The position numbers and the translations under genes were made by a program. From contig JAFQND010000271.1 in the NCBI GenBank assembly GCA_017396055.1, forward strand, positions 1 to 6,046: a DNA stretch of 6,046 bases, in the 5' to 3' direction. Below the pieces are notes generated by a model. That model did not search any database and was not told the DNA's origin. It worked only from the letters and a program-made list of their open reading frames with translations. The DNA comes from Oscillospiraceae bacterium (GTDB lineage Bacteria; Bacillota; Clostridia; Oscillospirales; Ruminococcaceae). This document shows, one piece after another, positions 5,870-6,046 of this stretch. Every line of letters starts with the position of its first letter. Within the stretch, counting starts at the first letter, position 1.

Positions 5870-6046
5870 AACTGCTGACCGATGACCTGCTCTTAAGAAC
5901 AGTCTCCGAAAACGATATTGAAGAGATCGCCCGCATGTGGAATTTCTTCCAGGGAGGCATTTCCATAGAAGAAGCCTATGATGCGCTGGATTATATGACT
6001 CAAAATCACGCCCGTAACGAATCCGGACAGTTCTACCATCTGTGCC
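5866..6046 (+). CDS. GNAT-type N-acetyltransferase (partial, N-terminus only)
   Basis: Sixty codons are visible before the right edge, beginning MKLLTDDLLLRTVSENDIEE and then IARMWNFFQGGISIEEAYDA. The opening LLLRTVSENDIEEIARMW is the typical first strand and helix of a GNAT acetyltransferase, which transfers acetyl from acetyl-CoA to an amine; the acetyl-CoA-binding R/QxxGxG/A motif lies beyond the window, so the family call rests on the N-terminus alone. Its ATG overlaps the MATE stop codon (ATGA at 5866-5869), and its AAAGGAGGA ribosome site (5848-5856) is inside the MATE coding sequence. This indicates cotranscription and likely translational coupling. The acceptor substrate is unknown. 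Confidence 0.75.
   Translation, partial: MKLLTDDLLLRTVSENDIEEIARMWNFFQGGISIEEAYDALDYMTQNHARNESGQFYHLC

Overview
The window looks like a chromosomal segment of a low-to-moderate-GC Firmicute, most likely a gut clostridium of the Ruminococcaceae/Oscillospiraceae type. The reasons are a two-subunit (SdaAB/SdaAA) iron-sulfur L-serine dehydratase, strong AAGGAGG-type ribosome binding sites before almost every gene, canonical TATAAT-type promoters with 17-bp spacers, and genes rich in C/G-ended codons beside AT-rich intergenic gaps. The genus assignment is inference.

Layout. On the minus strand, sdaAB (1321-632) is followed by sdaAA (619 to beyond the left edge) in one operon, read from an extended -10 promoter at 1367-1395. 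A 186-bp divergent gap separates it from a plus-strand run: a NUDIX hydrolase (1508-1963), a DUF1343/NamZ-like exo-N-acetylmuramidase (2045-3193), a strong intrinsic terminator (about 3197-3228), a beta-lactamase-fold serine hydrolase (3304-4467), a MATE-family multidrug/cation antiporter (4493-5869), and the start of a GNAT-type acetyltransferase (5866 to beyond the right edge). The last three are closely spaced or overlapping and probably form one operon with its own promoter at 3237-3265.

How the genes may work together. SdaAB/SdaAA deaminate L-serine to pyruvate and ammonia. The NamZ-like protein and the serine hydrolase next to it recall the muropeptide-salvage cluster of Bacillus subtilis (namZ/nagZ/amiE/murQRP). 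Here neither protein has a signal peptide and both contain many cysteines, so they look cytoplasmic rather than secreted. The MATE transporter and GNAT protein look like an export/modification pair appended to the hydrolase. No mobile element, CRISPR array, tRNA or rRNA is visible, and no gap exceeds 300 bases. I see no convincing wholly new system. The best leads are the apparently intracellular NamZ/hydrolase pair and a perfect palindrome inside the hydrolase promoter.
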